From: DATBED01 sp036276195
GTDB taxonomy: Bacteria; Patescibacteriota; Saccharimonadia; Saccharimonadales; UBA4665
Length of the DNA: 41,144 nt
Reading direction: 5' to 3'
Assembly: GCA_036276195.1 (NCBI GenBank)
Contig: DATBED010000065.1
Location: forward strand, 1-41,144
Part shown: one piece after another, positions 39,236-41,144 of the stretch
Position numbering within the stretch: the first letter of the stretch is position 1
How the letters are laid out: the number at the start of each line of letters is the position of its first letter
The notes under the pieces: model-generated
The model's database searches: none
Told to the model about the DNA's origin: nothing
Seen by the model: the letters and a program-made list of their open reading frames with translations, nothing else
Translations under genes and position numbers: made by a program

Positions 39236-39634
39236 ACCTGCGTTCGCCTCGATACTAGTCTTGGCAAGCGCTAAACAATACGGGCTTAGCTTATAGTCGG
39301 CTTGCTTAGGAAAAATGTGTCCAGGAAGTTCATCTAGAGAAATAAAAGGCGGCTTTTCAAAGTATAAACCTTCATTGTCTGCCCCGTCTTCAAGATGTAA
39401 CTGGACCATATCTTTTGTTTCTTGTGGACAAAAGGCAAGCAGACCGAAGATCTTTATAACCGCTGCCGGAGCATCGAAATCATCATTCCTTTGGTCAGCT
39501 GTCCAAGAGTCCAGTTCACTTAATTCTCTCAAAATCACAGTTCTATAGCTATGAAGTATTTCTCGAAGATCCTCACGTAATAATTTATTGTTGAACTGTT
39601 CTAGTTCGGTTTCGTAATAAAAGTTGCTCGCCAT
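39017..39634 (-). CDS. Hypothetical protein (205 aa), 3' third antisense to prfA
   Basis: No family recognised. Residues 1-133 come from unique sequence (ETELEQFNNKLLREDLREIL..., FGLLAFCPQETKDMVQLHLEDG) and are acidic and helical. Residues about 134-205 are encoded antisense to the end of prfA and look like a hydrophobic read-through tail (LVLGGLEFFNKVVDVAG). The gene seems to have lost its own stop, or moved beside prfA by rearrangement. A weak GAGGG lies before ATG 39634. Alternatives are a truncated gene or a fully real overlapping one. Confidence 0.5.
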   Translation of the reverse strand: MASNFYYETELEQFNNKLLREDLREILHSYRTVILRELSELDSWTADQRNDDFDAPAAVIKIFGLLAFCPQETKDMVQLHLEDGADNEGLYFEKPPFISLDELPGHIFPKQADYKLSPYCLALAKTSIEANAGLIAGAQQLVLGGLEFFNKVVDVAGQRAGDVAAGIADAVIGNAVLGKVVSPDFLGAIARSDKLLTGLGQLALF

Positions 39635-39830
39635 GTTGACGCCCTCGGCAGGCTAGATGATTTGAACTTTATGCTTAACGATTATGCTTGTCAAGATTAA
39701 ATCAACTTACTCATTAACGTAACAAATTCATACTACCTTTTCTAAACGTCCGGACACTGTCCGGACACTGTACGGACACTTAAAATACCGGCCGTGAAAA
39801 CCGTCCATAAATAAACCTTGAGGATTTTGT
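39635..39830. other. Regulatory-looking gap upstream of prmC
   Basis: Nearly 200 bp without a gene; it holds the 11-bp x3 tandem repeat at 39748-39780 and leads into the prmC promoter. Confidence 0.5.
39748..39780. repeat. Three tandem 11-bp repeats with a palindromic core
   Basis: GTCCGGACACT (39748-39758), GTCCGGACACT (39759-39769) and GTACGGACACT (39770-39780). The first two units contain the palindrome GTCCGGAC. An 11-bp period puts the cores on the same face of the helix. The array ends about 50 bp before the prmC -10, a place suited to an operator or activator-binding array. Confidence 0.8.
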
Positions 39831-39836
39831 TATTAT
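39831..39836 (+). promoter_or_regulatory. Extended -10 element, leaderless promoter of prmC
   Basis: TATTAT preceded by TGT, 7 bp before ATG 39844; the in-frame ATG at 39835 overlaps the hexamer and is rejected. Confidence 0.6.
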
Positions 39837-39843
39837 GGGGTTG

Positions 39844-40665
39844 ATGAAAATGACTTATGGTGAATGGTTAAAATCCGCCCAAACTAAGCTGGAGGCTGCT
39901 GGCATTGGCACAGCTCGACTTGATGCACTTATTTTACTCGAAAGCGTAACAGGCCACTATAGAGCCTGGATACTTGCGCATCTCGAAAATGTAATTGATA
40001 CGTCTCAAAGTGACAAACTCAATAATTTGCTCAAGCGCCGGGTTCAGCACGAACCTATGTCATACATATGTGGTAAGACGGAGTTCTATGGTCGGGAGTT
40101 TTTAATCACTCCGGCTGTGCTCGAACCCCGCCCCGAGTCCGAAACCATGATTGATTTACTAAAAGACTTACCGGACTTGCCTTCTCCGGTAGGTATTGCC
40201 GACGTGGGTGCCGGTAGCGGAGCTCTCGGTATCACGGCGGCCTTAGAGCTTGCAAACAACTTAGTTGAACTCCTCGACATAGATGACCAGGCCCTCATAG
40301 TGACCAAAACCAATGTAGATAAATTTACATTAAGCATAGATGTGATCAAGTCAGACTTGCTTACTGGTTTGAATCACAACAATCAAATTCTGCTGTGTAA
40401 CTTGCCTTACGTACCAGATAACTTCCGCATAAATCAGGCGGCCATGCACGAACCCAAAATAGCCATTTTTGGTGGCCCTGACGGGCTAGATTTATATCGT
40501 AAACTGTTTAATCAGGTACAAAGCTTAACTACAAAGCCGTTGTATATTTTATGTGAAGCCTTGCCGTCCCAACACGCCAGATTAAAGCAGATTGCAGGTA
40601 AGGTCGGCTATGAGCCTTACAAGAACCAAGACTTCATCCAAGTTTTTAGATTCCTGAAAGTATAA
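39844..40665 (+). CDS. prmC: Release factor glutamine methyltransferase PrmC/HemK
   Basis: A 273-residue enzyme that methylates the Gln of the GGQ motif in RF1/RF2. The N-terminal helical domain ends in PMSYICGKTEFYGREFLITPAVLEPRPESE, the classic PrmC linker. The Rossmann domain has motif I ADVGAGSGALGI and DID. The catalytic NPPY is NLPY here (LLCNLPYVPDN), followed by the expected HEPKIAIFGGPDGLDLYRKL. The downstream position relative to prfA fits its role, though a reverse-strand gene lies between. Confidence 0.92.
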   Translation: MKMTYGEWLKSAQTKLEAAGIGTARLDALILLESVTGHYRAWILAHLENVIDTSQSDKLNNLLKRRVQHEPMSYICGKTEFYGREFLITPAVLEPRPESETMIDLLKDLPDLPSPVGIADVGAGSGALGITAALELANNLVELLDIDDQALIVTKTNVDKFTLSIDVIKSDLLTGLNHNNQILLCNLPYVPDNFRINQAAMHEPKIAIFGGPDGLDLYRKLFNQVQSLTTKPLYILCEALPSQHARLKQIAGKVGYEPYKNQDFIQVFRFLKV

Positions 40666-40723
40666 CTGGCCGTCTCATTTTTGCATAAATTTTTAGGCCA
40701 AAATTTAGTTTTTAGAGGCCAGT
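40666..40723. repeat. Inverted repeat between prmC and the htrA-like gene
   Basis: ACTGGCC (40666-40672) and GGCCAGT (40717-40723) pair around a 44-nt AT-rich loop, with an inner TCT/AGA extension across a bulged G. It starts directly after the prmC stop. It lacks an adjacent T-run, so it is not a standard terminator. The rest of the gap to 40828 shows nothing recognised. Confidence 0.4.
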
Positions 40724-40828
40724 CGAACTTGTCACTGGCTGTGTAAATAATTTAAACTATTCAATTAAGAGTCATAGCCATTGGAGTGGTGAGCCTCGCT
40801 ATATGGTAGCTCCGAGCAAATTAATGGA

Positions 40829-41144
40829 TTAGCTGGTTGGGGCCGTGCCCAAGGCAACCGTTATGTGAATAGTTTTACTGCCTCGTACTACTGTTAAATC
40901 CACCTTGTCGCCAGGCACATGCGGGCTGAGCAAGCTGGTTAAAGAATGTGTTTGGTCAATGTTGGTACCGTTTACCTGGGTAATGACATCACTAACTTGA
41001 AGACCGGCTTTATCGGCCGGGCTGCCCGGCACAATTGAAGGATTGGTCGGATCATTGCTGGGGGCCACAAAGGCACCATTCTGCACGCTCAAGTTAAACT
41101 CATTCGCCACGTCAGCCGTTAACGGAATATAGCGCACACCTAGG
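40829..41144 (-). CDS. HtrA/DegP-like serine protease, C-terminal PDZ domain (partial, 5' end outside window)
   Basis: The frame is open to the window edge, so only the last 104 residues are seen. They form a PDZ domain: LGVRYIPLTADVANEFNL (the LGI-type carboxylate-binding loop), SPADKAGLQVSDVITQVNGTNI and VPGDKVDLTVVRG. This is the usual C-terminus of membrane-anchored HtrA proteases such as HtrA/DegS. The catalytic Ser domain lies outside. There is one PDZ at the end with no second one after it. Confidence 0.85.
   Translation of the reverse strand, partial: LGVRYIPLTADVANEFNLSVQNGAFVAPSNDPTNPSIVPGSPADKAGLQVSDVITQVNGTNIDQTHSLTSLLSPHVPGDKVDLTVVRGSKTIHITVALGTAPTS

Noticed and set aside
1..41144. 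UGA recoding as in some CPR lineages
   Set aside because: TGA ends several genes and RF2 is intact, so the standard bacterial code applies.

Overview
The window looks like a chromosomal segment of a small-genome bacterium of the Patescibacteria/CPR type, most probably a Saccharibacteria (TM7) relative. This is inferred from gene content: translation and export genes scattered among short hypotheticals, a FtsEX-CHAP-S41 cell-wall cluster, a lone bL27, a type-B bL31 and no biosynthetic operons. No marker was searched. The genetic code is standard: TGA is used as a stop and both release factors RF1 and RF2 are present. GC is roughly balanced, with AT-richer hypothetical genes near 4.4-6.3, 8.7-9.5, 22.2-22.8, 37.2-37.6 and 39.2-39.6 kb.

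Layout. 0-2.9 kb (-): xseA (cut by the edge), a YbhN/UPF0104-like membrane protein and a GmhB-like phosphatase. 2.9-4.4 kb (+): a TRM11-like methyltransferase and rpmA. 4.4-9.5 kb (-): hypotheticals including a putative gluzincin, a response regulator, pyrG, a tRNA 3'-end fragment and a tandem-HTH gene. 9.5-14.6 kb (-): ftsE, ftsX, a PcsB-like CHAP hydrolase, an S41 protease and a proline-rich membrane protein. 14.6-24.3 kb (-): relB with a decayed toxin, prfB, an M16 peptidase, secA, hpf, serS, a Cas4-like nuclease and a HAD phosphatase. 24.3-30.7 kb: msrA (+), then small membrane and zincin proteins and the run proS-greA-vapB-vapC-lysS (-). 30.7-36.3 kb: CAAX-type protease, rseP, L,D-transpeptidase (+), frr, an RHH protein, tsf and rpsB. 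36.4-41.1 kb: HAD phosphatase, VOC protein, bL31, prfA, an antisense-overlapping hypothetical, prmC and the 3' end of an htrA-like gene.

Two regulatory observations stand out. First, the gene run containing proS is preceded by what reads as a classical leader-peptide attenuator: an 18-codon ORF with three Pro codons in four, a pause hairpin over those codons, a 7-bp antiterminator and a terminator with a U-run. Second, about twenty transcription units have a TATAAT-like -10 hexamer ending only 6-8 bp before the start codon, which implies leaderless mRNAs. This pattern also fixes many start codons, while a minority (rpmA, hpf, greA, proS, rpsB, the 130-aa gene, the VOC gene) carry Shine-Dalgarno sequences.

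Three copies of a 38-bp palindrome, two copies of a hairpin with conserved 17-nt arms and variable loops, an 11-bp x3 tandem repeat upstream of prmC, a tRNA 3' remnant and toxin-antitoxin modules make up the repeat and mobile-element content. No rRNA, complete tRNA, CRISPR array or transposase was seen.
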